Assembly (NCBI GenBank): GCA_963807925.1
Contig: CAWEDP010000002.1
Span: forward strand, 2,976,001 to 3,040,000
DNA: 64,000 nt
Reading direction: 5' to 3'
Origin: CAWEDP01 sp963807925
GTDB lineage: Bacteria; Acidobacteriota; Vicinamibacteria; Vicinamibacterales; CAVVIG01
Part shown: positions 52,647-62,249 of the stretch, in pieces
Layout of the letters: the number at the start of each line of letters is the position of its first letter
How positions within the stretch are numbered: position 1 is the first letter of the stretch
The notes under the pieces: model-generated
What the model was told of the DNA's origin: nothing
Databases searched by the model: none
What the model saw: the letters and a program-made list of their open reading frames with translations, nothing else
Made by a program: the position numbers and the translations under genes

Positions 52647-54116
52647 TCAGCGGACCGCCGCCGCAATCGACGCGACGCCCAGCGTGCGCGCCGACGACTC
52701 GGCCACCTCGAACAGCAGGCGCGGATACATGCCGAAATAGAGCGTCGCGACGACAGTCACCGCAAGGGCCAGCGACAGGGCGGGACTCTCCTTCGGCTCC
52801 GAACCGGCCGCCTGCGGCTTGAGATACATGAACACCACGATCCGCACGTAGTAATACAGGGAGACGGCGCTGTTCAGCACACCGATGACGGCCAGCCACA
52901 CGTAGCCGGCGTCGATCGCCGCGCCGAAGAGCCAGAATTTGCCCATGAAGCCCGCGGTCGGCGGAATGCCGCCCAGCGAGAGCATGAACAGCAGCATCGC
53001 GAACGCCGCGAGCGGGTGGCGCGCGTTGAGGCCGCTGAAGTCCTTCAGTTCGTCGCCGATCACGTCGCGACGCCGCATCAGCACGACGATCGCGAACGCG
53101 CCGAGCTGCATGAAGGCGTAGACCACCAGGTAGATGAGCATCGCGGTCACGCCGCGCGGCGTCCCCGACACGACCCCGATGAGGAGATAGCCGGCGTGGG
53201 CGATGGACGAGTACGCCAGCATCCGCTTGATGTTGGTCTGCGTCAGCGCGGCGAGATTGCCGACCGTCATCGTGACGACCGCCAGCACCTCGAACAGCAT
53301 GCGCCAGTCGGCGCCCATCGACGGCAGCCCCTCGAGGAAGATCCGCAGCAGCATGGCGAAGGACGCGGCTTTCGATCCCACCGAGAGGAATGCCGTGATG
53401 GGCGTCGGCGCGCCCTCGTACACGTCCGGCGCCCACATGTGGAACGGCACCGCCGCAATCTTGAAGCCGACGCCGGCGACCACGAGGATCACCGCCAGGA
53501 CCAGCCGTGGGTCCCGCTCCTGTCCCACGAAGGTGGTCGCCATCACGCGGAGGTTCGTCGTTCCCGAGAGCCCGTACATCAGCGACATCCCGTACAGCAG
53601 GATGCCGAGCGAAAACGCGCCGAGCAGGAAGTACTTGACCGCCGCTTCGTTGGAGCGCTGGTTCGGCTTGATGAACCCCACGAGGACGTAGAACGACACG
53701 GCCATCGTCTCGAGGCCGATGAAGATGGTGATCAGGTCGATGCCGCCCGCCATGATCATCATCCCGAGCGTCGCGCACAGGATGAGGAAGTAGTACTCCC
53801 CGGGGCTCGCTCCCTCGATCTCCAGGTAGCTGACCGACATGAGCACCGTCAGCGCCGCCGCGGCCAGGAAGACCACTTTGAAGAACAGCGCGAAGCGATC
53901 CACGGCGATGAGCCCGTGCGCCACCTCGACGTGCGTTGAGGAGAACGGCACCAGGGCGACCAAGGTCGCGGCGAGCGCCGCCAGAGCCACCGCCGCCAGC
54001 GTCTTGCCCGCCCGCGGCACCAGGACGTCGACGACGAGCACCAGGAGCGCTCCGGCCGTGAGCACGAGCTCGGGCAGGATGTAGTAGAAATCGCTGGCTG
54101 AAATGCCCGCGGGCAT
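52647..54116 (-). CDS. nuoN: NADH-quinone oxidoreductase subunit N
   Basis: This 489-residue, roughly 14-helix antiporter-like subunit is part of the proton-pumping arm of complex I. It has the NuoN pattern with YFILPELVLTAGALLVLVVD, FHMWAPDVYEGAPTPITAFL (conserved lysine-bearing loop region follows in VGSKAASFAMLLRIF) and KRMLAYSSIAHAGYLLIGVV. Its start overlaps the nuoM stop (TAATG). It is the last gene of the nuo run, 157 bp before the atp operon, with no terminator obvious between them. Confidence 0.92.
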   Translation of the reverse strand: MPAGISASDFYYILPELVLTAGALLVLVVDVLVPRAGKTLAAVALAALAATLVALVPFSSTHVEVAHGLIAVDRFALFFKVVFLAAAALTVLMSVSYLEIEGASPGEYYFLILCATLGMMIMAGGIDLITIFIGLETMAVSFYVLVGFIKPNQRSNEAAVKYFLLGAFSLGILLYGMSLMYGLSGTTNLRVMATTFVGQERDPRLVLAVILVVAGVGFKIAAVPFHMWAPDVYEGAPTPITAFLSVGSKAASFAMLLRIFLEGLPSMGADWRMLFEVLAVVTMTVGNLAALTQTNIKRMLAYSSIAHAGYLLIGVVSGTPRGVTAMLIYLVVYAFMQLGAFAIVVLMRRRDVIGDELKDFSGLNARHPLAAFAMLLFMLSLGGIPPTAGFMGKFWLFGAAIDAGYVWLAVIGVLNSAVSLYYYVRIVVFMYLKPQAAGSEPKESPALSLALAVTVVATLYFGMYPRLLFEVAESSARTLGVASIAAAVR

Positions 54117-55765
54117 TATTGCGGCACTCCCGACGCGGGCGCCGACGCGGCCGGCGACCTCAGCGGACGCCCGTCAGGTCCGCAGGGGAGCGACTCGAGG
54201 AATCGCGCCGCCGGGTTGGTCGAGGCGGCCGCGACCGCGGCCGGCGACCCCGGCGTCACGCAGTCGGCTGCCGTCTTGCCGGCGTACTGCGGATTCACAC
54301 GCGCCACGACGTGCTGGACCGACGTCTCGAGCCGCCGGAGGAACGGCGCCGGATACAGGCCAATCCACACCGCCAGCACGAGCAGCGGCGCGAAGGTCGC
54401 GAACTCGCGATGGGTCAGATCGAGCAGCCCTTCGTTCTTCGGGTTCTCGACCTTGCCGAACATGGTGCGCTGGTAGAGATACAGCATGTACGCGGCGCCG
54501 AGCACCACTCCGCTCGCCGCGAACGCCGCCCACAGCTTGCTCGCGACGAACACGCCCTGCAGGATCAGGAACTCGCCGATGAACCCGTTCAGGGTCGGCA
54601 GCCCGATCGACGACATCGTCATCACGAGGAAGATCGCGGCGAAGACCGGCATCACCTTCGACAACCCGCCGTACTCGGAGATCTCCCGCGTGTGCCGGCG
54701 CTCGTAGACGATGCCCACGATGAGGAAGAGCGCGCCGGTCGAGATGCCGTGGTTCAGCTGCTGGACGATGCTGCCGGTGATGCCGACCGGGTTCAACGCG
54801 AACATGCCGAGCATCACCATCGCCATGTGACTGACCGACGAATAGGCGACCAGCCGCTTCCAGTCGCGCTGCGCCAGCGCGACGAGCGCGCCGTAGACGA
54901 TCCCGACGATGCAGAGCAGCACGACCATCGGCACGAAGTGACGCGAGGCGTCCGGCAGGATCGGCAGGCTGAAGCGCAGGAAGCCGTAGGTGCCCATCTT
55001 CAGGAGGACGGCCGCCAGGATGACCGAGCCGGCCGTCGGGGCGTCGGTGTGCGCGTCGGGCAGCCAGGTGTGGAACGGGAACATCGGCACCTTGATCGCG
55101 AACCCGAGGAAGAACGCCAGGAACACCCACCACTGCAGGTCGTACGGCAGGTTCAGCTTGTGGTACTGCGTGACGTCGAACGTGTACACGCCGGTGGCCG
55201 TGTGGTTGTAGAAGTAGACCGCCAGGATGCCGAGCAGCATGACCACGCTGCCGACGAGGGTGTACAGGAAGAACTTGATGGCCGAGTAGAGGCGGTTGGC
55301 GCTGCCCCAGATGCCGATGAGGAAGTACATCGGCACCAGCATCACTTCCCAGAAGAGGAAGAACAGCAGGAAGTCGAGCGCCATGAACGCCCCGAGCATC
55401 CCGGTCTGCAGAACCAGCAGGAAGATGTAGTACTCCTTGACGCGCTCGGTGATGGCGGTCCATGACGACAGCACCGCGATGGACCCCATCATCGTGGTCA
55501 GCAGGATGAGGAGCGTGCTGAAGCCGTCGACGCCGAGGAAGTACTCCGCGCCCACCGAAGGAATCCACGTCGCGCGCTCGACGAACTGGAAGTCGGCGTT
55601 CGCGGGGTTGTACCAGAACCAGAGCGGCACCGAGATCGCGAATCCGACGAACGCCACGACGTTGGCAATCCACCGGATGGTGTCCTCGCTGCGCTTGTCG
55701 ACGAGCAGCAGGGCGAGCGCGCCGGCCAGCGGTGTGAAGAGAATGAGCGAGAGATAGTGGTTCAT
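54116..55765 (-). CDS. nuoM: NADH-quinone oxidoreductase subunit M
   Basis: This 549-residue antiporter-like subunit of complex I shows WTAITERVKEYYIFLLVLQT, PMYFLIGIWGSANRLYSAIK, FPFHTWLPDAHTDAPTAGSV and KRLVAYSSVSHMAMVMLGMF, all NuoM-typical. ATG 55765 was chosen as it starts right before helix one (LSLILFTPLAGALALLLV). A proline/alanine-rich tail of about 40 residues after the last helix is longer than usual. It overlaps nuoN by one base and lies 77 bp after nuoL. Confidence 0.92.
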   Translation of the reverse strand: MNHYLSLILFTPLAGALALLLVDKRSEDTIRWIANVVAFVGFAISVPLWFWYNPANADFQFVERATWIPSVGAEYFLGVDGFSTLLILLTTMMGSIAVLSSWTAITERVKEYYIFLLVLQTGMLGAFMALDFLLFFLFWEVMLVPMYFLIGIWGSANRLYSAIKFFLYTLVGSVVMLLGILAVYFYNHTATGVYTFDVTQYHKLNLPYDLQWWVFLAFFLGFAIKVPMFPFHTWLPDAHTDAPTAGSVILAAVLLKMGTYGFLRFSLPILPDASRHFVPMVVLLCIVGIVYGALVALAQRDWKRLVAYSSVSHMAMVMLGMFALNPVGITGSIVQQLNHGISTGALFLIVGIVYERRHTREISEYGGLSKVMPVFAAIFLVMTMSSIGLPTLNGFIGEFLILQGVFVASKLWAAFAASGVVLGAAYMLYLYQRTMFGKVENPKNEGLLDLTHREFATFAPLLVLAVWIGLYPAPFLRRLETSVQHVVARVNPQYAGKTAADCVTPGSPAAVAAASTNPAARFLESLPCGPDGRPLRSPAASAPASGVPQ

Positions 55766-55842
55766 GGTAGTCCGAGCGCCGATCACGGCCGGGAATCACG
55801 GAGGAGCCATTCCCGGTCTCGCGTCGCCAGTCCCTGGAGAAG

Positions 55843-58246
55843 TCACCTCATGAACAGCAGCAAGCTCACGAATGCGAACACGCCGAAGAGCATCAGCAGC
55901 GCGTAGTTCTGCACGAGGCCGGTCTGCAGTTTCCGCAACCAGAAGCTGCCTTCCTCGCACGTCCGTCCGATGAGATTCACCGCCCCGTCGACGATCGTCC
56001 GGTCGCTCAGGCCCGAGAACCACGCGCTGATCACGGTAGCCCAGCCGGTGCCGTTGACGACTCCGTCGACAACGCGGCGGTCGAACACCCAGAGACCGCG
56101 GCCGGACGCGAACGTGCCGTCGACGACCGTGGCGCCGTACAGCTCGTCCACGTCGTACTTGTTCGAGAGCAGCTTGTGCGCGCCGGCGAACCGCGTCGCG
56201 AGCCGCTCGGAGACCTCGGGAGTGGCGACGTAGAACCGCTGCGCGATCAGAATGCCGGCGGCGGCCATCAGGACCGACAGCGCCATCAGCCCCAGCTCGA
56301 CGCCGCGCGACACCGGTTCCGACTCCGGTTCTCCTGCGGGGCGGTCCGGCTGAACAGAAACGCTTCCAGCAGCGCCGGTCGCCTCAACGCCGGTCGCGGC
56401 AGCGCCGGTCGCGGCAGCGCCGGTCGCGGCAGCGCCGGTCGCGGCAGCGCCGGTCGCGGGCGCCGGTCGCGGCAGCGCCGGTCGCGGCAGCGCCGGTAGT
56501 GTCCGGCTTCAGCCGGACCCCCGATGCCGTGAAGCTCGGCTCGAGGAAGTGCTCGATCGTATCCGGTCCGCCGAGCGCCGCCGGCACGCCCACGAAGCCC
56601 GCGACGATCGCGCCGAGCGCCAGCGCCATCAGCGGGACGGTCATCGGCCGCGGCGATTCGTGCGGCCCGTGCCACGCACCGTGGCCATGGCCGCCGTCGG
56701 CGTGGACCGCGGGCGCCGCCTGGCCGCCGTCGCCGTGCGGCTCGGCCGGCCCGTGCGACACCTCGTGATCGGCTCGATTCGCCTGGCCGTGCGCGAACGC
56801 GTCGGCAGGATGCGAGGTCCCGTGCCCCGCGGCGGTCGCGACCGCCACCGGAGCGGCCGCCTCCCACGCGGGGCCGCGGTACGCGCCGTAGAACGTCATC
56901 GCCACGAGCCGCCACATGTAGAAGGCGGTCATCAGCGCCGTCGCGACGGCCAGCACCCACACCGCCTTGTTGGCGAGGAAGGCGCGGAACAGGATCTCGT
57001 CCTTGCTGAAGAACCCGGCAAACGGCGGAATCCCCGCGATCGCCAGCGTCCCAATCAACATCGTGGCGTAGGTGATGGGCAGGAACTTCTTGAGCCCGCC
57101 CATGCGGCGCATGTCCTGCTCGCCGGCCATCGCATGAATCACCGATCCGCTCCCGAGGAACAACAGCGCCTTGAAGAACGCGTGCGTCATCAGGTGAAAC
57201 GCGCCGGCTGAGAAGGCGCCGACCCCCATCGCCGTGAACATGTAGCCGAGCTGCGAGACGGTGGAGTACGCGAGCACGCGCTTGATGTCGTTCTGCACGA
57301 GCCCGATCGATGCAGCCATCAGGGCCGTGAGCACGCCGACAATGGCCACGATCGACATCACCTGCGGCGCGTGCGTGAAGAGGACGGCATTGCGTCCCAC
57401 CATGTACACGCCCGCCGTCACCATCGTCGCCGCATGGATGAGGGCGGAGACCGGCGTCGGCCCTTCCATCGCGTCCGGGAGCCAGACGTAGAGCGGGATC
57501 TGTGCGCTCTTCCCGGTGGCGCCCACGAACAGCAGCAGGCAGATGATCGAGAGCGTACCGAAGTTGGCCGTCTCGATCGGCATCGTGGCGGCGGCGTTCT
57601 GGACGGCGCGGAAGTCGAACGTGCCGAACGTCCAGTAGACGAGGAACACGCCGAGGATGAATCCCCAGTCGCCGACCCGGTTGGTGATGAACGCCTTCTT
57701 GCCCGCGTCCGACGCGCTCTTCTTCTCGTACCAGTACCCAATCAACAGGTACGAGCAGAGGCCCACGCCCTCCCAGCCCACGAACATGACCAGGAAGTTG
57801 TCGCCCAGGACGAGCACGAGCATGAAGAAGCAGAACAGGTTCAGATAGCAGAAGAACCGCGCGACGCCGCCGCGCGGCTCGTCCGCCATGTAGGCCGTCG
57901 AGTACACGTGGATGAGGGTGCCGACGCCGGTGACCACCAGCAGCATCATCGCCGACAGCGGATCGAGCCTGAAGCCCCAGGGCGCCTGGAGGCCGCCGAG
58001 GGCGCCGGTCGCGGTCTGGAGCGGAATGGTCGGAATCCACTGCGCCACGACCACGTCGACCGCCCGCTCCGCCGGCGGAAGACCGAGCAGCTGCCAGAAC
58101 GCCACGAGCGCGAGCCCCAGCGCCGCGACCATCGTGCTGCACGCCACGGCGCCCGCCGTCCTGCGCGAGAACGAGCGAACGCCGATCAGGCCGTTGACGG
58201 CGGCCCCGATGCCGGGCAGCAGGGGAATCAGCCAGATGAACTGCAT
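55843..58246 (-). CDS. nuoL: NADH-quinone oxidoreductase subunit L, split by repeat-borne frameshift
   Basis: This is the largest antiporter-like subunit of complex I. The N-terminal part from ATG 58246 is normal, with FVGWEGVGLCSYLLIGYWYE, IPLYVWLPDAMEGPTPVSAL and KRVLAYSTVSQLGYMFTAMG, then a His-rich loop. After LEPSFTASG it enters a palindrome-derived VRLKPDTT and an AATGA-coding tandem array. There a 2-base loss (GGTCGCGG-GCGCC at about 56459) turns the frame into an Arg/Cys-rich dead end at 56384. In the other frame the array continues as AATGA units, then SVSVQPDRPAGEPESEPVSR, and on into the true NuoL C-terminus (VDELYGATVVDGTF, LQTGLVQNYALLMLFG) to 55843. Repaired length is about 801 residues. 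Confidence 0.88.
56371..56518. repeat. REP palindrome plus ~15-bp tandem array inside nuoL
   Basis: About eight units of GCGCCGGTCGCGGCA (15 bp, coding AATGA on the minus strand) run from 56371 to 56496, one unit being 13 bp. A full GTCCGGCTTCAGCCGGAC copy sits at 56501-56518, and a half palindrome (GGTCCGGCTGAA) at 56343-56354 flanks the other side. The 13-bp unit causes the nuoL frameshift. Confidence 0.88.
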
Positions 58247-58259
58247 CAACCTAACCCGT

Positions 58260-58562
58260 TCACCATCGCATCAGGTTCATTTCGTCGATGTTGACCGTCT
58301 CTTTGTTCCTGTAGAACGCCAGGATGATGCCGAGCCCGACGGCGGCCTCGGCCGCCGCGACGGCAATCACGAAGACGGCGAACACCTGGCCGACGACGTT
58401 CTGCAGCTGCGCCGAGAACGCCACGAGGTTGATGTTCACGGCATTCAGAATCAGCTCGATCGACATGAAGATGACGATGATGTTGCGCCGGATCATCACG
58501 CCGACGACGCCGATGATGAACAGCGCGGCCGACAGCAACATGTAGTGGGTCGGAGTAATCAT
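58260..58562 (-). CDS. nuoK: NADH-quinone oxidoreductase subunit K
   Basis: This 100-residue, three-helix membrane subunit of complex I has the usual acidic residue in helix two (IFMSIELILNAVNINLVAFS) and YMLLSAALFIIGVVGVMIRR in helix one. EAAVGLGIILAFYRNKETVN closes it. It lies between nuoJ and nuoL with short spacers, as in most nuo operons. Length is standard. Confidence 0.93.
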   Translation of the reverse strand: MITPTHYMLLSAALFIIGVVGVMIRRNIIVIFMSIELILNAVNINLVAFSAQLQNVVGQVFAVFVIAVAAAEAAVGLGIILAFYRNKETVNIDEMNLMRW

Positions 58563-58581
58563 ACGGTGCCACCCGTGCCCG

Positions 58582-59091
58582 TCAGAGCTCCCGTTTCGCC
58601 AGCACGATGGCGCCGATCATCGCGACCAGCAGCAGCATCGACGCGATCTCGAAGGGAATCAGGTAATTCGTGTACAACAGCCACCCGACCTGCTCGGTGT
58701 TGCCGCTCACCGGAATGCCGGTTGCCGGGGCGGCCGCCACCGGACGAACCGTCTGATAGACACCGATTGCGATCAACTCGGCCAGCACCGCGACCGACAG
58801 GCCCAGCCCGAGCTTCGCGCGCCGGTTTGGATCCTGATGGGCCTCCGGCGGCCGCTTCAGGTTCACGAGCATCACGACGAACAAATAGAGCACGACGATG
58901 CCGCCCGCGTAGACGAGCACCTGGATGACCGCGAGGAACGGCGCGCCAAGCAGGACGTACAGCGCCGCCACGAACAGGAAGTCCAGCACCAGAAACAGCA
59001 CGCTGTGGACGGTGTCCCTCGTGCTGATCACCAGCACGGCGAACCCGAGAATGCACGCCGCGATGACGTAGAAGGCGATCGCCTGTCCCAT
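58582..59091 (-). CDS. nuoJ: NADH-quinone oxidoreductase subunit J
   Basis: This 169-residue membrane subunit has five hydrophobic segments, beginning AIAFYVIAACILGFAVLVIS and including VLVYAGGIVVLYLFVVMLVN, the NuoJ signature segment. ATG 59091 gives MGQAIAF; in-frame GTG codons lie just upstream at 59094 and 59097. It follows nuoH after 46 bp with no nuoI between, which is the normal place for that Fe-S subunit. Confidence 0.92.
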   Translation of the reverse strand: MGQAIAFYVIAACILGFAVLVISTRDTVHSVLFLVLDFLFVAALYVLLGAPFLAVIQVLVYAGGIVVLYLFVVMLVNLKRPPEAHQDPNRRAKLGLGLSVAVLAELIAIGVYQTVRPVAAAPATGIPVSGNTEQVGWLLYTNYLIPFEIASMLLLVAMIGAIVLAKREL

Positions 59092-59137
59092 CACCACATC
59101 ACCGCGTCAGCACCTGTCGCCATGGCCGCCATCGCCC

Positions 59138-60160
59138 TCACGCCACCAGGACCTTGACAATCCCGGTGACGATCAGATTCGCGATCGCGAGCGGGATGAG
59201 CACCTTCCACCCGAGGCGCATGAGCTGGTCGTAGCGGTAGCGTGGCAGCGTCGCCCGGATCCAGATGAAGACGTACAAGAAGACGAACGACTTGCCCAGG
59301 AACCACGCCCAGCTCGGGACGAGGTCCAGGAAGCGGAGGGCCGCGAGGTTGGGGAACGGCCGGAGCCACCCGCCCAGAAACAGCGTCGTCACCACCGAGG
59401 AGACGACGATCATGTTGGCGTACTCGGCGAGGAAGAACAGCGCGAAGCGCATCCCGCTGTACTCGGTATGGAAGCCGCCCGTCAGCTCCTGCTCGGCTTC
59501 GGGCAGATCGAACGGCGCCCGGTTGGTCTCCGCCAGCCCGCCGATCAGCACGATGACGAACGCGACCGGCTGCGCGACGACGAACCACACGTGCGCGTTG
59601 TACTGCGCGTTGACGATGCCCACCATGCTGAGCGTGCCGGCCATCAGGATCACGCTGACGAGCGTCAGCGTGACGGCCACCTCGTAGGAAATGAGCTGCG
59701 CCGACGCGCGGAGGCTCGCAAGGAGCGGGTACTTGCTGTTGGACGCGTAGCCGGCCAGGATGATGCCGTAGACGCCGACCGAGGCCACCGACACGATGTA
59801 CAGCAGCCCGACGTTGATGTCGGTGATGTAGAGCGCGACGCGGCGGCCGAACAGGTTCACCTCCGGCCCGAAGGGAATGACGGCGAAGACGATCAGCGCC
59901 GGCACCATCGAGATGATCGGCGCCGCGGTGAAGACCCACTTGTCGGCGCGCGCCGGCGTGATGTCCTCCTTAATCATCAGCTTCACGGCGTCGGCCACCG
60001 GCTGCAGGATGCCGTACGGCCCGACCCGCATCGGCCCGAGCCGCGACTGCGCCCACGCAATCACCTTCCGCTCGAGCAGCACCATGTAGGTGACCCCCAC
60101 GAGGGTCGCGTTCAGCACGATGACGATCTTCAGGAGCGGAATGATGAACTGATCGACCAT
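59138..60160 (-). CDS. nuoH: NADH-quinone oxidoreductase subunit H
   Basis: This 340-residue membrane subunit forms the quinone-site side of complex I. It has LLERKVIAWAQSRLGPMRVG (the conserved RxxxRxGP loop), GILQPVADAVKLMIKEDITP, AETNRAPFDLPEAEQELTGG (the acidic loop near quinone) and IRATLPRYRYDQLMRLGWKV. The start overlaps the nuoD stop (TGATG). Length and order are standard; the expected next gene nuoI is absent. Confidence 0.94.
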   Translation of the reverse strand: MVDQFIIPLLKIVIVLNATLVGVTYMVLLERKVIAWAQSRLGPMRVGPYGILQPVADAVKLMIKEDITPARADKWVFTAAPIISMVPALIVFAVIPFGPEVNLFGRRVALYITDINVGLLYIVSVASVGVYGIILAGYASNSKYPLLASLRASAQLISYEVAVTLTLVSVILMAGTLSMVGIVNAQYNAHVWFVVAQPVAFVIVLIGGLAETNRAPFDLPEAEQELTGGFHTEYSGMRFALFFLAEYANMIVVSSVVTTLFLGGWLRPFPNLAALRFLDLVPSWAWFLGKSFVFLYVFIWIRATLPRYRYDQLMRLGWKVLIPLAIANLIVTGIVKVLVA

Positions 60161-61290
60161 CACCGATCGACCTCGCCGAGCACGACGTCGAGCGATCCGA
60201 TGAGCGCCACGACGTCCGCCACCAGGTGTCCCTTGACGAGCGTCCGCAGTCCCTGCAGGTTGCAGAACGACGGCGGCCGCACGCGGAACCGGTACGGGTT
60301 GGTCGACTTCCCGTCGCTCACGATGAAGTACCCGAGCTCCCCCTTCGGGGACTCGATGGCGTGGTAGGTCTCCCCCGCGGGCGGCTTGATCAGCCGGGGC
60401 ACCTTGCCGACGATCGGCCCCTCGGGCATCCCCTCGGTCGCCTGCCGGATGATCCGCAGCGACTGGCGGAACTCCTCCATGCGGACCAGGTATCGGTCGT
60501 AGGTGTCGCCGGAGGTGCCGACCGGGATGTCGAACTGCATCTCGTCGTACGCCGCGTAGGGCTCGTCCTTGCGCACGTCGCGCGGGATGCCCGAGCCGCG
60601 CAGCGGCGGCCCGCACAGACCGAGCGCGACCGCATCCGCGCCGGAGATGACGCCGATGCCCTTGGTGCGCTCGAGCCAGATGCGGTTGTGCGTCAGCAGC
60701 TCTTCGTACTCGTCGAGCTTCGAGTCCATGATCCGGCAGAACTCGAGGACCTTCTTGTCCCAGCCTGGCGGGATGTCGAGCGGCAGCCCGCCGATTCGCA
60801 TCGAGTTGTAGGTGAGGCGCGCGCCGCAGAATTCCTCGAACAGATCGAGGATCAGCTCGCGCTCACGGAACGCGTACAGGAACACCGTCATCGCGCCGAT
60901 GTCCATCGCGTGGGTGCCGACCCACAGGCAGTGGCTCGCAATGCGCTGCAGCTCGCACAGGACGGTCCGCATGTAGCGGGCGCGCCGCGGCACCTCGAGC
61001 TGCAGCAGCTTTTCCACCGTCTCGCAATAGCCGACGTTGCTCGTGGCGGCCGCCACGTAGTCCATGCGATCGGTCAGCAGGATGATCTGCGTCCAGTTGC
61101 GGTTCTCGCTGAGCTTCTCGATCCCGCGGTGCAGATAGCCGATCACGACGTCGGCATCGACCACCTTCTCGCCGTCGAGCCGCAGCACGACCCGCAGCAC
61201 GCCGTGCGTGCTCGGGTGCTGCGGCCCCATGTTGAGCACCAGCTCGTTGGTGTCGAACATCGCGCCGTGATGCACCGAGGGGGCGTTCAT
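60160..61290 (-). CDS. nuoD: NADH-quinone oxidoreductase subunit D
   Basis: This 376-residue peripheral subunit forms part of the quinone pocket. It has NMGPQHPSTHGVLRVVLRLD with the conserved HPSTHG, GYLHRGIEKLSENRNWTQII, DRMDYVAAATSNVGYCETVE and GELGYFIVSDGKSTNPYRFR. The last residues YRFRVRPPSFCNLQGL and the DVVLGEVDR end are typical. It overlaps nuoC at its start (ATGA-type) and nuoH at its stop. Length is normal, so it is not fused to nuoC. Confidence 0.94.
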   Translation of the reverse strand: MNAPSVHHGAMFDTNELVLNMGPQHPSTHGVLRVVLRLDGEKVVDADVVIGYLHRGIEKLSENRNWTQIILLTDRMDYVAAATSNVGYCETVEKLLQLEVPRRARYMRTVLCELQRIASHCLWVGTHAMDIGAMTVFLYAFRERELILDLFEEFCGARLTYNSMRIGGLPLDIPPGWDKKVLEFCRIMDSKLDEYEELLTHNRIWLERTKGIGVISGADAVALGLCGPPLRGSGIPRDVRKDEPYAAYDEMQFDIPVGTSGDTYDRYLVRMEEFRQSLRIIRQATEGMPEGPIVGKVPRLIKPPAGETYHAIESPKGELGYFIVSDGKSTNPYRFRVRPPSFCNLQGLRTLVKGHLVADVVALIGSLDVVLGEVDR

Positions 61291-62249
61291 TCGATGTCGG
61301 CCTCGTCCCGCGCCTGCCTCAGCTTGAGCCAGTCGAGCGGGTTCTCCATCAGCAGCTCGCCCGGCCCCTCGAGCGGGTAGTCCTTGCGCTCGGGAAAGCC
61401 CTGCCAGTCCTGCGGCATCAGGATGCGCCGGCGATCCGGATGGCCGGTGAAGTTCACGCCGAACATGTCGTACACCTCGCGCTCCAGCCAGTTGGCGGCC
61501 GGCCAGATCCCGCTGACCGACGGGAGCGGCTCGGCGTCGGCGACCTTCACCTTGACGCGCACGCGGTGGCGCAGCCGGACCGAATAGAGGATGTACACGA
61601 CGTCGAACCGTTCGGCCCGCGGCGGCCAGTCGGTGGCGGTCACGTCCGAGCAGTAATCGAACCGGGCCTCGGGGGCGTCACGCAGGAACTGCATCGCTTC
61701 CAGGATCTGCGCCGGCGTCACCACGATCGTCCAGTCGCCGAGGTAGTAGCTGACGTGCGCGACGGCGGAGGGCAGCGCCGTCTGCAGCGCCGTGATGAAC
61801 GCGGGCACCGCGAGGTCGGCGGGCGGCGGCGGGTCTGGAGGGCCTGACGGCGGTGCGGGCTTCGGCGGCTCGTGCGACGCGGCCGGCTTGGGAGCAGCGG
61901 CCGCCGGTTTGGCGGCCGGGGCCGGTTTCGCGGCCGCCGGCTTGGGCGCCGCCGCGACCGGGCCGCCGGATGCCGCGGCCGCCCTCGCGCTTGCGGCCGG
62001 CGGGGTCGGCCGGCCGGTCGCCGAGCTCGTCTCGCTCGTGACGGCGGTCACCGCGCCTTCAGGATTGGCCGGTCTGGGCGCCGGCGGCTCCTGGCGTGGC
62101 GGTCCCACCGGCGCGGCCGATACACCAGCACCGGGCGCGTCGGTCCTCGACACTTCGCCCTTGAGCGGCTCGGCCGGCGTTGCGCTGGCTGGTTTGTCCG
62201 CGGCCGCCGTCGGCGGCGTCTCAGGGGGGTTCTGCGGCTCGTCAGTCAT
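61287..62249 (-). CDS. nuoC: NADH-quinone oxidoreductase subunit C with long disordered N-terminus
   Basis: This 320-residue protein is NuoC-like in its last 175 residues: DYCSDVTATDWPPRAERFDV, VYILYSVRLRHRVRVKVKV, PSVSGIWPAANWLEREVYDM, FGVNFTGHPDRRRILMPQDW and FPERKDYPLEGPGEL. The first about 145 residues are a Pro/Ala/Lys-rich, low-complexity stretch (PKPAAAKPAPAAKPAAAAPK) with no counterpart in ordinary NuoC. Start ATG 62249 directly follows the nuoA stop (TAAATG). No nuoB lies between, which is its usual place. An internal start further in cannot be excluded. Confidence 0.88.
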   Translation of the reverse strand: MTDEPQNPPETPPTAAADKPASATPAEPLKGEVSRTDAPGAGVSAAPVGPPRQEPPAPRPANPEGAVTAVTSETSSATGRPTPPAASARAAAASGGPVAAAPKPAAAKPAPAAKPAAAAPKPAASHEPPKPAPPSGPPDPPPPADLAVPAFITALQTALPSAVAHVSYYLGDWTIVVTPAQILEAMQFLRDAPEARFDYCSDVTATDWPPRAERFDVVYILYSVRLRHRVRVKVKVADAEPLPSVSGIWPAANWLEREVYDMFGVNFTGHPDRRRILMPQDWQGFPERKDYPLEGPGELLMENPLDWLKLRQARDEADIE

